Below are positions 28,211-37,235 of a DNA stretch of 64,000 bases, in pieces (within the stretch, counting starts at the first letter, position 1; each line of letters starts with the position of its first letter). The DNA is from Thiogranum sp. (GTDB lineage: Bacteria > Pseudomonadota > Gammaproteobacteria > DSM-19610). The position numbers and the translations under genes were made by a program. The notes under the pieces are model-generated. The model saw only the letters and a program-made list of their open reading frames with translations, did no database searches and was not told where the DNA came from. The DNA is taken from contig JASBSS010000001.1 of assembly GCA_030148805.1 (NCBI GenBank), forward strand, positions 62,001 to 126,000. The letters run 5' to 3'.

Positions 28211-29634
28211 CAGCGGGTCTCCGTCTCCAGTGCGCGCACATCGACAAAATGTCCGTGGACCGCGGCGGCCGCCGCCATCGCCGGGCTGACCAGGTGGGTG
28301 CGCCCGCCGGCGCCCTGGCGCCCCTCGAAATTGCGATTGGAGGTCGAGGCGCAGCGCTCCCCCGCCTCCAGCCGGTCGGCGTTCATCGCCAGGCACATGG
28401 AGCAGCCCGGCTCGCGCCACTGAAAACCGGCGGCCATGAAAATCTCGTGCAGGCCCTCGGCCTCGGCCTGTTGTTTCACCAGGCCGGAACCGGGCACCAC
28501 CAGCGCCAGTTTGACGTTGTCGGCCACGCGCCGACCGGCGGCCACCGCCGCCGCGGCGCGCAGATCCTCGATGCGCGAATTGGTGCACGAGCCGATGAAC
28601 ACCTTGTCGAGCGCGATATCCTGCACCGCCGTCCCCGGCTCCAGCGCCATGTAAGCCAGCGCCTTGCGCATGCCCTCGCGCTTGACCGGGTCGGAGACCT
28701 GCTGCGGGTCGGGCACCCTGGCGTCCACCGCCACCACCATCTCCGGCGAGGTGCCCCAGGTGACCTGGGGCGCGATGGCCTCGGCCGGCAGCGTCACCAC
28801 GCGGTCGAAGTGCGCGTCCGGATCGCTCACCAGCTCGCGCCAGGCGGCCACGGCCCGCGGCCACAGCTCGCCGCGCGGCGCGAAGGGGCGATTGGCGATA
28901 TAGTCGATGGTGGTCTGGTCGACGGCGACCATGCCGGCGCGGGCGCCGGCTTCGATCGCCATGTTGCACACCGTCATCCGCCCCTCCATGGACAGGGCGG
29001 CGATGGCGCTGCCGGCGAACTCGATGGCGTAACCGGTACCGCCGGCGGTGCCGATCTCGCCGATGATCGCCAACACCACATCCTTGGCGGTGACGCCCGG
29101 CCCGAGTTGTCCTTCCACCCGCACCTGCATGTTCTTCGATTTCTTCTGGATCAGGCACTGGGTGGCCAGCACGTGCTCAACCTCCGAGGTGCCGATACCG
29201 AAGGCCAGCGCGCCGAAGGCACCATGGGTGGAGGTGTGCGAATCGCCGCACACCACCGTCATCCCCGGCAGGGTGGCGCCCTGCTCCGGACCGATGACAT
29301 GCACGATGCCCTGACGCGGGTCGTTCATGGTGAACTCCCGGATACCGAATTCCTTGCAGTTCTGGTCCAGGGTCTCCACCTGCAGCCGCGACACCGGATC
29401 GACGATGTCGCTCACGCCCTGTCCGCGCGGCGTGGTCGGCACATTGTGGTCCGGCACCGCCAGCACCGAGTCGGTCCGCCAGGGTTTGCGGCCCGCCAGG
29501 CGCAGGCCCTCGAAGGCCTGCGGCGAGGTCACTTCGTGCACCAGGTGGCGGTCTATGTACAGCAGCGTGGTGCCGTCGGCGTCCTCGTGCACCCGATGCG
29601 CCTGCCAAAGTTTGTCGTAGAGCGTCGCCCCCAT
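28210..29634 (-). CDS. leuC: 3-Isopropylmalate dehydratase large subunit
   Basis: A 474-residue aconitase-family subunit with a [4Fe-4S] cluster. Cluster cysteines are in [13 protein letters not shown] and [13 protein letters not shown]. Substrate motifs [18 protein letters not shown] and [12 protein letters not shown] are present. First gene of the leuCDB cluster, divergent from a LysR regulator with a palindrome in the shared promoter region. Confidence 0.97.
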   Translation of the reverse strand: MGATLYDKLWQAHRVHEDADGTTLLYIDRHLVHEVTSPQAFEGLRLAGRKPWRTDSVLAVPDHNVPTTPRGQGVSDIVDPVSRLQVETLDQNCKEFGIREFTMNDPRQGIVHVIGPEQGATLPGMTVVCGDSHTSTHGAFGALAFGIGTSEVEHVLATQCLIQKKSKNMQVRVEGQLGPGVTAKDVVLAIIGEIGTAGGTGYAIEFAGSAIAALSMEGRMTVCNMAIEAGARAGMVAVDQTTIDYIANRPFAPRGELWPRAVAAWRELVSDPDAHFDRVVTLPAEAIAPQVTWGTSPEMVVAVDARVPDPQQVSDPVKREGMRKALAYMALEPGTAVQDIALDKVFIGSCTNSRIEDLRAAAAVAAGRRVADNVKLALVVPGSGLVKQQAEAEGLHEIFMAAGFQWREPGCSMCLAMNADRLEAGERCASTSNRNFEGRQGAGGRTHLVSPAMAAAAAVHGHFVDVRALETETR

Positions 29635-29703
29635 TGCCGGTCCTCTGATGATGTTGACGGCAGTCTAGGAGTCTCGGTCGAATTACGCAAATTCATATTT
29701 TTC

Positions 29704-29721
29704 ATGTATTCTATAATACAT
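29704..29721. promoter_or_regulatory. Palindromic operator between leuC and the LysR gene
   Basis: ATGTATT-CTAT-AATACAT is a perfect seven-base inverted repeat with a four-base spacer and fits the T-N11-A pattern of LysR-type sites. It lies 25 bases upstream of the LysR start and about 70 bases upstream of leuC. It may also include -10 sequence (TATAAT at 29712-29717). Confidence 0.65.
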
Positions 29722-29746
29722 AGGAATAGATCAAGAGGATCCCTGA

Positions 29747-30628
29747 ATGGAGACCGCCAGCCTCCGGGCCTTTGTCGCCGTCGCCGACAACGGCTCGTTT
29801 TCGCTCGCTGCCGCGCGTCTGTTCTTGAGTCAACCCGCGGTCAGCAAGCGGGTCGCGGCGCTGGAAGGCGAACTGGGAACGCGGCTGTTCGACCGCATCG
29901 GCCGCACCGTCACCCTCACCGAGGCAGGCCAGACGCTGCTGCCGCGCGCGCGCCACATCCTGCTGGAGCTGGAAGACAGTATCCGCAGCCTGTCCTCGCT
30001 CAGCGGCGAGGTCCAGGGCACCCTGCGCTTCGCCACCAGCCATCACATCGGCCTGCATCGCCTGCCCCCGGTATTGAAACAATACGTTCGCCGCTACCCG
30101 CAGGTGCGGCTGGACATCCGCTTCATGGATTCCGAACAGGCCTGCCACGCGGTGGAGATCGGCGAGCTGGAACTGGCGGTGGTGACCCTGCCTCCCGACC
30201 CCGCGGACACGCTCGGCACCGAATGCATCTGGCGCGATCCGCTGGCCGTGGTCGCCGCCTGCGACCATCCGTTGTGCGCCATGAAACGGCCGCAGCTGAG
30301 CGATCTCGGCGCCTACCCGGCGATCCTTCCGGCGAGCAACACCTTCACCCGTCAGATCGCCGAGGCCGCCTTCGCCCGGCTGGCACTGAAACTGGAGGTG
30401 GCCTTGTCGATCAACTATCTGGAAACGATCAAAATGCTGGTGTCGGTCGGTATCGGCTGGGCGTTGTTGCCGCAGACCATGCTGGACCGTCAGATCCGCG
30501 CGCTGCCGGTGAAGCCACTGGCGCTGCAGCGGCAACTGGGCAGCGTGATCCACCGCGATCGTACCCTGTCCAACGCCGCGCGCGCCCTGAAGCAAATGCT
30601 CACGCCGGCGGGCGAAACGCCTCCGTAA
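29747..30628 (+). CDS. LysR-family transcriptional regulator
   Basis: A 293-residue LTTR with an N-terminal winged helix-turn-helix (SFSLAAARLFLSQPAVSKRVAALEGELGTRLFDR) and a periplasmic-binding-like effector domain. It is divergent from leuCDB across a palindromic operator, so it most likely controls leucine biosynthesis and itself. The effector could be an isopropylmalate intermediate, by analogy with other leu-linked LysR regulators; that is inference. Confidence 0.9.
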   Translation: METASLRAFVAVADNGSFSLAAARLFLSQPAVSKRVAALEGELGTRLFDRIGRTVTLTEAGQTLLPRARHILLELEDSIRSLSSLSGEVQGTLRFATSHHIGLHRLPPVLKQYVRRYPQVRLDIRFMDSEQACHAVEIGELELAVVTLPPDPADTLGTECIWRDPLAVVAACDHPLCAMKRPQLSDLGAYPAILPASNTFTRQIAEAAFARLALKLEVALSINYLETIKMLVSVGIGWALLPQTMLDRQIRALPVKPLALQRQLGSVIHRDRTLSNAARALKQMLTPAGETPP

Positions 30629-30774
30629 CCAAGCCGCTTCAGGCGCCAGGCAGGGACGCATTCAACCCTAATAAACAGGCGTTTGAAACCGCAAGCCAGG
30701 ACGTGCCGCAGGCCGGCGACGGCGTGCTAGAATGAGACGCAACGAAAGTTGGAGCGCTACTTAGAGGTGGAGCC

Positions 30775-31152
30775 ATGTCAGAAGTGCAATTCAAATCGCA
30801 GTTGACAGACGAACTCAAGGTCTCGCCGCAGGCCGTGGAACAGCTGATCGCGTTGACGGAAAACGAACCCGACGTCAAAGGCGTGCGCATTTTCGTCTCC
30901 GGCGGCGGCTGCGGCGGCATGTCCTATGGCATGACCTTCGTCGAGGAACCGCTGCCGAGCGATTGCGTGTTGGAGAAAGACGGCATGAAAATATATATCG
31001 ACGCCGTGGCGCTGGGCTTTCTCGAGGGCGTGGAAATCGACTACAAGACGCAGGGCGTGAACCGCAGTTTCGTGTTCAAGAATGTCTTCGCCAACACCGG
31101 CGGCGCCGGCACCTGCGGCGCCTGCGGCGCGGCCGGGGGTGGTTGCGCCTGA
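30775..31152 (+). CDS. HesB/IscA-type iron-sulfur carrier with altered C-terminus
   Basis: A 125-residue A-type carrier protein. The core VRIFVSGGGCGGMSYGMTF contains the first conserved Cys, and the DAVALGFLEGVEIDYK to SFVFKN stretch is typical. Normal family members end in CGCG; here the end reads GTCGACGAAGGGCA, giving a CxxC spacing plus a further Cys. It may still donate clusters to apo-proteins. AGGTGGAG precedes ATG 30775. The downstream ATP-grasp gene overlaps its last ten bases. Confidence 0.85.
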   Translation: MSEVQFKSQLTDELKVSPQAVEQLIALTENEPDVKGVRIFVSGGGCGGMSYGMTFVEEPLPSDCVLEKDGMKIYIDAVALGFLEGVEIDYKTQGVNRSFVFKNVFANTGGAGTCGACGAAGGGCA

Positions 31153-32396
31153 GCCCGGCGCGTCTGCTGCTGGTCGCCCAACCCAGCAGCTACCGAATCG
31201 CTCCGTACCTGCGCGCGGCCCGGCAGCTGGGCGTCCAGGTCCTGTTGGGCTCGCGCGGCGAGCATTCGCTCACCGCCGAGGTTCATCGTGGACTTCACCT
31301 CGACCTCGATGATACCGAGCGCGCGGTTGGGCAAATTCTACAAGTCGCCGCCCACACGCCTTTTGCCGGCATCCTCGGCAGCGACGACAGCACCGTGGAA
31401 ATCGCCGCCCACGCGGCGCGGGCGCTCGGCCTACCGCACAACCCCCCCGCCGCTGCGCGCCTGTCGCGGCGCAAGGATCTCGCCCGGGCGCATCTTCTGC
31501 AGGCCGGTTGCCCGGTGCCGCGACATCGGCTGATTTCCCTACGTCGGCCGTTACTCGAACAGACCGCCGGGCTCGACTGGCCCTGTGTCCTGAAACCCTT
31601 GAACCTGGCGGCCAGCCGCGGGGTCATCCGGGTCGACACGCCGCCGGCGTTTGTCGCCGCCTGTGAACGCATAGGGCGCATTCTTGCCGACACCCCCGAT
31701 GAATTCGAGCGGACCCATCTGTTGGCGGAGGCCTATATCGACGGCTTGGAGGTGGCCTACGAAGGCTATCTGCACGCCGGGCAGCTGACAACCCTGGCCT
31801 TGTTCGACAAGCCGGACCCGCTGGTGGGACCGTTCTTCGAGGAAACCATCTATGTCACCCCGTCTACGCTCGACGCTTCGACGCAGACGCTGGTCGAGAA
31901 GCGCGTCGCCGAAGCCTGCCACGCCTACGGACTGACCACCGGCCCGGTACACGCCGAACTGCGCCTGGACGCCGACGAGGCCTGGATTCTGGAGGTGGCC
32001 GCGCGCACCATCGGCGGCGACTGCGCGCGCACCCTGGACAGCGGCGAGGAACTGGCGCTGGAAACGCTGACGTTGGCGCTGGCACTCGGCCGGGAAGCGA
32101 CGCTACCCCGAGCGCAGGGTGCGCGCGGAGTGATGATGCTGCCGATTCCCCGGGGCGGGGTGTTGCGTCGGGTGGAGGGGCTCAACGCCGCCCGGCGGGT
32201 CCCCGGCATCGAAAAGGTGGACATCATCGTGCGCGAAGGACAGGAACTGGTGCCGTTGCCGGAAGGCAATCAATACCCGGGCTACCTTTTCGCGCGCGCG
32301 CCAACCCCGCAAGCCGTGGTGGACGCCTTACGCGCGGCGCACGCGGCGTTGAATTTCGTCGTGGCGCCGGTCTTTCGCTTGCAAGCGCAGCACTAG
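31143..32396 (+). CDS. ATP-grasp superfamily ligase of unknown substrate
   Basis: About 417 residues with an ATP-grasp fold: PCVLKPLNLAASRGVIRV in the nucleotide-binding lobe, LAEAYIDGLEVAYEGYLHAG, and the Mg-binding AELRLDADEAWILEVAARTIGGDC. The layout is like carbamoyl-phosphate-synthase-type or carboxylate-amine ligases such as those making dipeptides. The TTG at 31143 is the most upstream sensible start and overlaps the HesB-family gene; the N-terminal ARLLLVAQPSSYRIAPYLRA is a Rossmann-like segment. Substrate unknown. Confidence 0.75.
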   Translation: MRLSPARLLLVAQPSSYRIAPYLRAARQLGVQVLLGSRGEHSLTAEVHRGLHLDLDDTERAVGQILQVAAHTPFAGILGSDDSTVEIAAHAARALGLPHNPPAAARLSRRKDLARAHLLQAGCPVPRHRLISLRRPLLEQTAGLDWPCVLKPLNLAASRGVIRVDTPPAFVAACERIGRILADTPDEFERTHLLAEAYIDGLEVAYEGYLHAGQLTTLALFDKPDPLVGPFFEETIYVTPSTLDASTQTLVEKRVAEACHAYGLTTGPVHAELRLDADEAWILEVAARTIGGDCARTLDSGEELALETLTLALALGREATLPRAQGARGVMMLPIPRGGVLRRVEGLNAARRVPGIEKVDIIVREGQELVPLPEGNQYPGYLFARAPTPQAVVDALRAAHAALNFVVAPVFRLQAQH

Positions 32397-32421
32397 TCGC
32401 GCCACCGATCGCGGGGTCGGG

Positions 32422-32709
32422 TTACTTCTTGCCACCGGCCGCGGGGCGAAACTCGGCCGGGGCCTGACCGTAATCCCCCTCGCCGAAGAAAAACCCGCGC
32501 ATGTGTTTCTCGATCAGCTCCATGCTCTGTGGATCGGCGGTGGTCAGACCGTTTTCGTTGATGATCATGGTCACCTGGTCGAGCCACTTGCGCCAACCCT
32601 CCTTGGAGACATTGGCAAAGATCCGCTCGCCCAGCTCACCCGGATGCGGCGGCCGTTCCAGGCCCTCGGCCTCCCGTTTCAACACCACGCACTGTACTGT
32701 TCTGCTCAT
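32422..32709 (-). CDS. yggX: Probable Fe(2+)-trafficking protein
   Basis: A 95-residue YggX-family protein: MSRTVQCVVLKREAEGLERP, GELGERIFANVSKEGW and QVTMIINENGL. The conserved Cys7 is present. YggX protects iron-sulfur enzymes from oxidants. The C-terminus is rich in Gly, Pro and Lys. It lies downstream of the radical SAM gene (20-base gap), consistent with an iron-sulfur theme shared with the HesB-family gene nearby. Confidence 0.94.
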   Translation of the reverse strand: MSRTVQCVVLKREAEGLERPPHPGELGERIFANVSKEGWRKWLDQVTMIINENGLTTADPQSMELIEKHMRGFFFGEGDYGQAPAEFRPAAGGKK

Positions 32710-32729
32710 CCGTCGATTCCGTCTAGACC

Positions 32730-33797
32730 TCAGTTCGCGTCGTGCTGCCGTTCGTACTTTTTCAGCAGCACGCCCTCCTCGCCGCAACAACTGGCGGCGC
32801 ATTTCTTGACCGCGTGCAGGGATTCGCTGTCGGCGTTGAGATAGAAATCCACCGGGCGGTTTTCCTGCGCGCAATCGCAACCCTTGTCATTATACACGTA
32901 TACCCGCCGCAAACCGGCACGCAGTGCGGCGTCGCGGGCGGCGAACAAGCTCGCCTCCGGCGTCGGCGGCAGGTCGCTCAACCGGTAGGCGGGGAAAAAG
33001 CGCGTGATGTGCCAGGGGCTGTCTGCGCCAAGATTGTCCCGCACCCAGGCGGCGATGGCATAGTGCTCCTCGGGATCGTCGTTCTTGCCGGGGATGATAT
33101 TGGTGCGGGTCTCGACATGCACGCCCAGTTCATGCGCCCGGCGGATGGCGTGCAACACCTGCTCGACCCGGGCCGGGCGACAGATGTCGCGATAGAAGTC
33201 GTCGCGCAAACTTTTGATGTCCGAGCACAACACATCGATGTGCGGCGCGGCCAGCTCCAAGGCCTCGTCGGTGACGTAACTATTGGATACATACACCGTA
33301 TACAGGCCCGCCCGGCGCGCCAACTGGGCGACGTCGACCACGTACTCCAACCAAACCGCCGGCTCGGAATAGGTGAAAGCGATTCCCTGCACACCGGCGC
33401 GCAAGGCGCCCTCGACCAGCGTCTGCGGTGCCACCCAGGCCTCGCGTGACTCGCCGCGCGCCAGATCGTCCAGCGCGCTCACACCCCAGGAGATGTCCAG
33501 ATTATGGCAGCCTCCGCAACGGAAACTGCAACCATAGCTGCCTACCGACATGACCTGGGTACCCGGGCGGAAATGGCGCACCGGCTTGGACTCGATGGTA
33601 TCGATGTCGATCGCCGACAGAATGCCGTAGGACAGGTTGTACAAGGTGCCGTTGCGATTCACGTGCGCCTGACAGAAACCGCGCTGGCCATGACCGATCT
33701 TGCAACGCCACAGACACAGGTGGCAACGGGTGGTGCCGTTGGCGAGTTTTTCCTGCAGGCGGGTTTCCACCAGTTGATAGCTCTGAGGCGCGGTCAC
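32730..33797 (-). CDS. amrS: AmmeMemoRadiSam-type radical SAM protein (AmrS-like)
   Basis: A 355-residue enzyme. The SAM cluster motif CSFRCGGCHNLDIS (CX3CX2C) sits near residue 90-97, after an N-terminal Cys set CHLCLWRCKIGHGQRGFC. The family is named from its frequent company with AMMECR1 and MEMO homologues, neither of which is adjacent here. The C-terminal part has extra cysteines (NDKGCDCAQEN, then KKCAASCCGEEG) that could hold an auxiliary cluster. Reaction unknown. Confidence 0.88.
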   Translation of the reverse strand: MTAPQSYQLVETRLQEKLANGTTRCHLCLWRCKIGHGQRGFCQAHVNRNGTLYNLSYGILSAIDIDTIESKPVRHFRPGTQVMSVGSYGCSFRCGGCHNLDISWGVSALDDLARGESREAWVAPQTLVEGALRAGVQGIAFTYSEPAVWLEYVVDVAQLARRAGLYTVYVSNSYVTDEALELAAPHIDVLCSDIKSLRDDFYRDICRPARVEQVLHAIRRAHELGVHVETRTNIIPGKNDDPEEHYAIAAWVRDNLGADSPWHITRFFPAYRLSDLPPTPEASLFAARDAALRAGLRRVYVYNDKGCDCAQENRPVDFYLNADSESLHAVKKCAASCCGEEGVLLKKYERQHDAN

Positions 33798-33881
33798 GAG
33801 ACGTCCGGAGTTGCGGCAAAGATGTTCACTGCCCTCAGTATAGCGTTGTTGAGCGCATTTTTTTCCCCGTCAGCGACAAGG

Positions 33882-34655
33882 TTACTGCTGCTCCCCCACC
33901 CGCATGGCACGGTGCACGGCGTTGGCCACCGCGATCAATTGCGCCGCCGGCTGTTCGCCGACCACCGCATAACCCATGGACTTGTCAATCCAGTAAAACA
34001 GGTGCAATCGCTCCTGTTCGCGGTAACGGAAATTGGCCACGCCTGGAAAATCGCTGAGCCTACGGATGTAGAGCGTCAGGCGCCCCCCTTGTTCGTCCTC
34101 GTACATGAACTGCGCCGCCATGCGGTTGGTCGACGGCAGCAGCCGCCCGCCGATGAGTTTGAATCCCTGTGCGCCCAGATCCGGCGCGCGCAACTCGGTA
34201 TGCATACGCTGCGACACCCAGCGGTCGAGCGAGTCGCGCTCGCCGGCGGGAATCTCCACCGGATAGTGACTATCGGTGGCGTACACCTGATGAGCGAAAG
34301 CCGCCGGCTGCACCAGGTCGGCCAGCTCCGGCGACGGCGCCGCACCACTGCGCGCCTTCAGCTGCCAGCCCAGCACCCCGGAGAGCAGCGCCACCAGCGC
34401 CACCCCGGCGGCGCGCGCCAGCCACGGCGGCAACCGCCGGCGACGGCCCGGGGGCAAGGCCACCGGTTCGCTCAACAGCGCATCGTAGCGGGCGTGCAAG
34501 CGCTCACCGAGCCGCCGATAGGCCTGTAGACGCGCCGCCAGCTGCGGGTCGGCCGCCAGCCGCGCCTCGACCGCCAGGCGCCCGCGGGCGTCCAGTTCAT
34601 TGTCGAGATAGGCGTGGAGCTGCTGATCGGTCACCCTGTCGGCGCGGGTTTTCAT
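33882..34655 (-). CDS. Transmembrane anti-sigma factor
   Basis: A 257-residue protein with a cytoplasmic N-terminal anti-sigma domain (VTDQQLHAYLDNELDARGRLAVEARLA), one transmembrane helix (AAGVALVALLSGVLGWQL) and a periplasmic C-terminal domain (about 150 residues). There is no zinc-binding HxxxCxxC, so it is of the zinc-free type. Its start overlaps the sigma factor stop by four bases, the usual arrangement for a cognate pair. Confidence 0.87.
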   Translation of the reverse strand: MKTRADRVTDQQLHAYLDNELDARGRLAVEARLAADPQLAARLQAYRRLGERLHARYDALLSEPVALPPGRRRRLPPWLARAAGVALVALLSGVLGWQLKARSGAAPSPELADLVQPAAFAHQVYATDSHYPVEIPAGERDSLDRWVSQRMHTELRAPDLGAQGFKLIGGRLLPSTNRMAAQFMYEDEQGGRLTLYIRRLSDFPGVANFRYREQERLHLFYWIDKSMGYAVVGEQPAAQLIAVANAVHRAMRVGEQQ

Positions 34656-35170
34656 TTGACTCTCCTCAGTCCCGGCGCGCCCTCCTGGGCCCCGTTGAGA
34701 CAAGCGCGCAAGCGTTCGCGCCCGCGGTGCAGCCGCGACATGACGGTACCGGTCTTGATACCCAGGACCTTGGCGGTCTGCCGGTAGGACAGACCCTCCA
34801 GACTGACCAGCAGCACCACCGCGCGCTGCTCCTGTGGAAGCTGCTGCAAAGCCAGGGCGATCTCGTCCAGCCCGGCCTGCTGCTCCGCTCTGGCGCTGGC
34901 GCGCGGCTCGAGCACGCCATCGTGCTGCAGTGACAGGGTGTCCGGCCGGCGCCCGTCCCGGCGCAACGCGTTGACATGCAGGTTGTGCATGATGGTGAAC
35001 AGCCAGGCGCGCATATCGGTGCCACAACGCCACAGGCTCAGGCGATCGAGCGCCCGGGTGAGCGTGTCCTGCAACAGATCCTCGGCGCGTTCGCGGTCAT
35101 GGATCAGGGCGTAGGCGTAACGCCGCAGACGCGGAATGTATTCGACCAGTTGTTCGACTTGACGACTCAT
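34652..35170 (-). CDS. ECF sigma factor
   Basis: A 172-residue sigma-70 family protein of the extracytoplasmic function type. Region 2 contains YAYALIHDRERAEDLLQDTLTRAL and WLFTIMHNLHVNALRR; region 4 is QLPQEQRAVVLLVSLEGLSYRQTAKVLGIKTGTVMSRLHRGRERLR. It is followed by its transmembrane anti-sigma factor. The regulated genes are not known. Confidence 0.92.
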   Translation of the reverse strand: MSRQVEQLVEYIPRLRRYAYALIHDRERAEDLLQDTLTRALDRLSLWRCGTDMRAWLFTIMHNLHVNALRRDGRRPDTLSLQHDGVLEPRASARAEQQAGLDEIALALQQLPQEQRAVVLLVSLEGLSYRQTAKVLGIKTGTVMSRLHRGRERLRACLNGAQEGAPGLRRVK

Positions 35171-35295
35171 CACCCGTGATTTTCCGTTACGGCCCGGCAG
35201 CCATCGCAGCTTAACCCGGCCCCAGTTGGGTAAACAACGCAAGGGGCTAAATATTCCCTATCGCCGGCCGGGTCGTTGCCCATCCCCGTTGCTTC

Positions 35296-35301
35296 TATAC
35301 T
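35296..35301 (+). promoter_or_regulatory. Probable -10 element of the CYTH gene
   Basis: TATACT at 35296-35301 is a strong -10 hexamer. It predicts transcription from about 35308, which is the A of the start codon. The spacing leaves no room for a ribosome-binding site, so this mRNA may be leaderless. A -35 match is weak. Confidence 0.45.
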
Positions 35302-35307
35302 GAGGCC

Positions 35308-35793
35308 ATGGGAACGGAAATCGAGCGCAAATTCCTGGTAACCGACGAACGCTGGCGCGAAGGCGCCGAGGCCGCCGAATACCGCCAGGGTTATCTGGCC
35401 AGCGCGGCGCACTGCACGGTGCGCGTCAGAGTCGCCGGCGAGGAGGCGTGGCTGACCATCAAAGGCGCGCCGCAGGGGATCAGTCGTCAGGAGTTCGAAT
35501 ATCCCCTGCCGCGCGCCGAGGCCGAGCAACTGCTGCGGCTGTGCCCCGACGGGATCGTCAGCAAGACGCGGCATCGGCTGATGCACGCCGGTCACTGCTG
35601 GGAAGTGGACGAATTTCACGGCGACAATGCCGGCCTGGTGATCGCCGAAATCGAGCTGCCGCACGCCGACGAGGCGTTCGAAAAACCACCCTGGCTGGGG
35701 GAAGAGGTGTCGGCCGACGGGCGTTACGCCAATGCGGCGCTGAGCCGGCATCCTTACCGGCTGTGGCGGAAAACGAACGTTGAATCCGGCTAA
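35308..35793 (+). CDS. CYTH-domain triphosphatase
   Basis: A 161-residue protein with the CYTH signature EIERKFLV at the N-terminus and the acidic and basic strand motifs TVRVRVAGEEAWLTIKG, RQEFEYPLP, SKTRHRL, WEVDEFHGDNAGLVIAEIEL. The family hydrolyses inorganic triphosphate or thiamine triphosphate with divalent metals. Full length for a stand-alone CYTH (ygiF-like but without a CHAD domain). Confidence 0.9.
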   Translation: MGTEIERKFLVTDERWREGAEAAEYRQGYLASAAHCTVRVRVAGEEAWLTIKGAPQGISRQEFEYPLPRAEAEQLLRLCPDGIVSKTRHRLMHAGHCWEVDEFHGDNAGLVIAEIELPHADEAFEKPPWLGEEVSADGRYANAALSRHPYRLWRKTNVESG

Positions 35794-35803
35794 GCTGCTC
35801 GCT

Positions 35804-36331
35804 TCAGGCGGTTCGCAGACCTTTGCGATGGGCGCGAAAATAGCCTAGCGCGCGCCGCACCGAATCGAAGGCCACCTCCTCCAGGGGCACGGCGTCGACG
35901 GGCAGCCAGCGCACGGCGGCGACATCGTCGGCGGCCCGCAGATGCGGCCGTCGCGGCAACTCGATCCAGTAGATCAGATCGAGGGTCTTGTAGTCGATAC
36001 CGGCATACGGGTAGGTGTTGGGGAAGGAGCACAGATAGTGCGGCTCGACGCCCCGCAGACCCAGCTCCTCGTCCAGCTCGCGCAGCAACGACTGCTCGGC
36101 GCTCTCGTCATTGTCGACGAACCCGCCCGGCAGGTCCAGCTTCCCCGCCTGCGGCGCGCCGGCGCGAACGGCCAGCAGGACGTCGTCGGCCTGGACGATA
36201 ATCGCCGCCACCGCCGCCGCGGTATTCTGGTACCAGAGAAACTCACAGCTCGCGCAACGCCAGGATTTGTCCGAGACAGGCTGGAGGCTCGGTTCGCCGC
36301 AGTGGGGGCAAAAGCGGATCGATCGCGTCAT
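35804..36331 (-). CDS. Nudix hydrolase with zinc ribbon
   Basis: A 175-residue protein. An N-terminal zinc ribbon (FCPHCGEPSLQ and WRCASCEFLWYQN) precedes a Nudix domain with the box GGFVDNDESAEQSLLRELDE followed by ELG. Zinc-ribbon Nudix proteins include NudC-type NADH pyrophosphatases and related enzymes, but this is shorter than NudC. Substrate not predictable. Confidence 0.88.
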   Translation of the reverse strand: MTRSIRFCPHCGEPSLQPVSDKSWRCASCEFLWYQNTAAAVAAIIVQADDVLLAVRAGAPQAGKLDLPGGFVDNDESAEQSLLRELDEELGLRGVEPHYLCSFPNTYPYAGIDYKTLDLIYWIELPRRPHLRAADDVAAVRWLPVDAVPLEEVAFDSVRRALGYFRAHRKGLRTA

Positions 36332-36398
36332 CTGGCGGGTTCCTTGGCGGGTGAGAGCACCCTACCTTGGCACACGACGCGAGGGCCCGGCAACCCCA

Positions 36399-37235
36399 TC
36401 AGTCGCCCGAAGCGCTGCGCGCCACCCGGGCGCGTTGCTGTTCGCGGTGCAGCACCCACCCGGCCAGCAGCACCGCAATGCCGACCAGGGCGATGAGCAG
36501 CGTCGCCAGCGCGTTGATTTTGGGCGTCACTCCCAGACGCACCGATGAGAACACTTGCATCGGCAACGTCGTCGAGGCGGGACCGGAAACAAAGCTGGCG
36601 ATCACCAGATCGTCGAGCGACAAGGTGAACGCCAGCAGCCAGCCGGCGATCAGGGCCGGCGCGATAAGCGGCAACGTGACCCACAGGAACGTGCGCAGGC
36701 GGTCGGCACCCAGATCCATCGCGGCCTCTTCCAGCGACCGGTCGAAGTCCCGCAGCCGGGAGGAGATCACCACCGCCACATAGGCGCTGCAGAAGGTCAC
36801 GTGCGCGATCCAGATGGTCAGCATGCCGCGCGTCTCCGGCCAGCCGATCCACCGACTCAGGCTCACGAACAACAGCAGCAGCGACAGACCGATGATCACG
36901 TCGGGCATCACCAATGGCGCGGTGATCAGCCCGGAAAACAGCGTGCGACCGCGGAACCGGCCCCAGCGCGCCATGACGATACCGGCGAGGGTCCCCAGCA
37001 AGGTGGCGGCCGTGGCGCTGAAAAAGGCGATTTGCAGACTGCGCCAGGCGGCGTTCATCATCTGCTGATCCTCCACCAGCGCGCGGTACCAGCGGGTGGA
37101 AAATCCCCCCCAGACGGTCACCAGCCGGGACTCGTTGAAGGAATAGACCACCAGGATCACCATCGGCGCATAGAGAAAGATCAACCCCGACCAGAGCATC
37201 AGCCTGGGTAGCGCCGCCCCGCCACGCCCGCTCAT
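36399..37235 (-). CDS. potI: Polyamine ABC transporter permease (PotI/PotC)
   Basis: A 278-residue inner-membrane permease with six predicted transmembrane segments. The EAA-loop motif is EEAAMDLGADRLRTFLWVTLPL. It begins MSGRGGAALPRLMLWSGLIFL and shows VVYSFNESRLVTVWGGFS, like PotI. The start overlaps the stop of the upstream permease by four bases. Forms a putrescine importer with PotF, PotG and PotH. Confidence 0.92.
   Translation of the reverse strand: MSGRGGAALPRLMLWSGLIFLYAPMVILVVYSFNESRLVTVWGGFSTRWYRALVEDQQMMNAAWRSLQIAFFSATAATLLGTLAGIVMARWGRFRGRTLFSGLITAPLVMPDVIIGLSLLLLFVSLSRWIGWPETRGMLTIWIAHVTFCSAYVAVVISSRLRDFDRSLEEAAMDLGADRLRTFLWVTLPLIAPALIAGWLLAFTLSLDDLVIASFVSGPASTTLPMQVFSSVRLGVTPKINALATLLIALVGIAVLLAGWVLHREQQRARVARSASGD

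Noticed and set aside
27572-29158. An apparent LeuC-LeuD fusion frame
   Set aside because: Only the leuD part is real; the extension is leuC in a wrong frame, and leuC has its own stop overlapping the leuD start.
28249-30735. An 828-codon plus-strand open frame across leuC and the LysR gene
   Set aside because: It is antisense to leuC and out of frame with the LysR gene, with both well-recognised families explaining the DNA.
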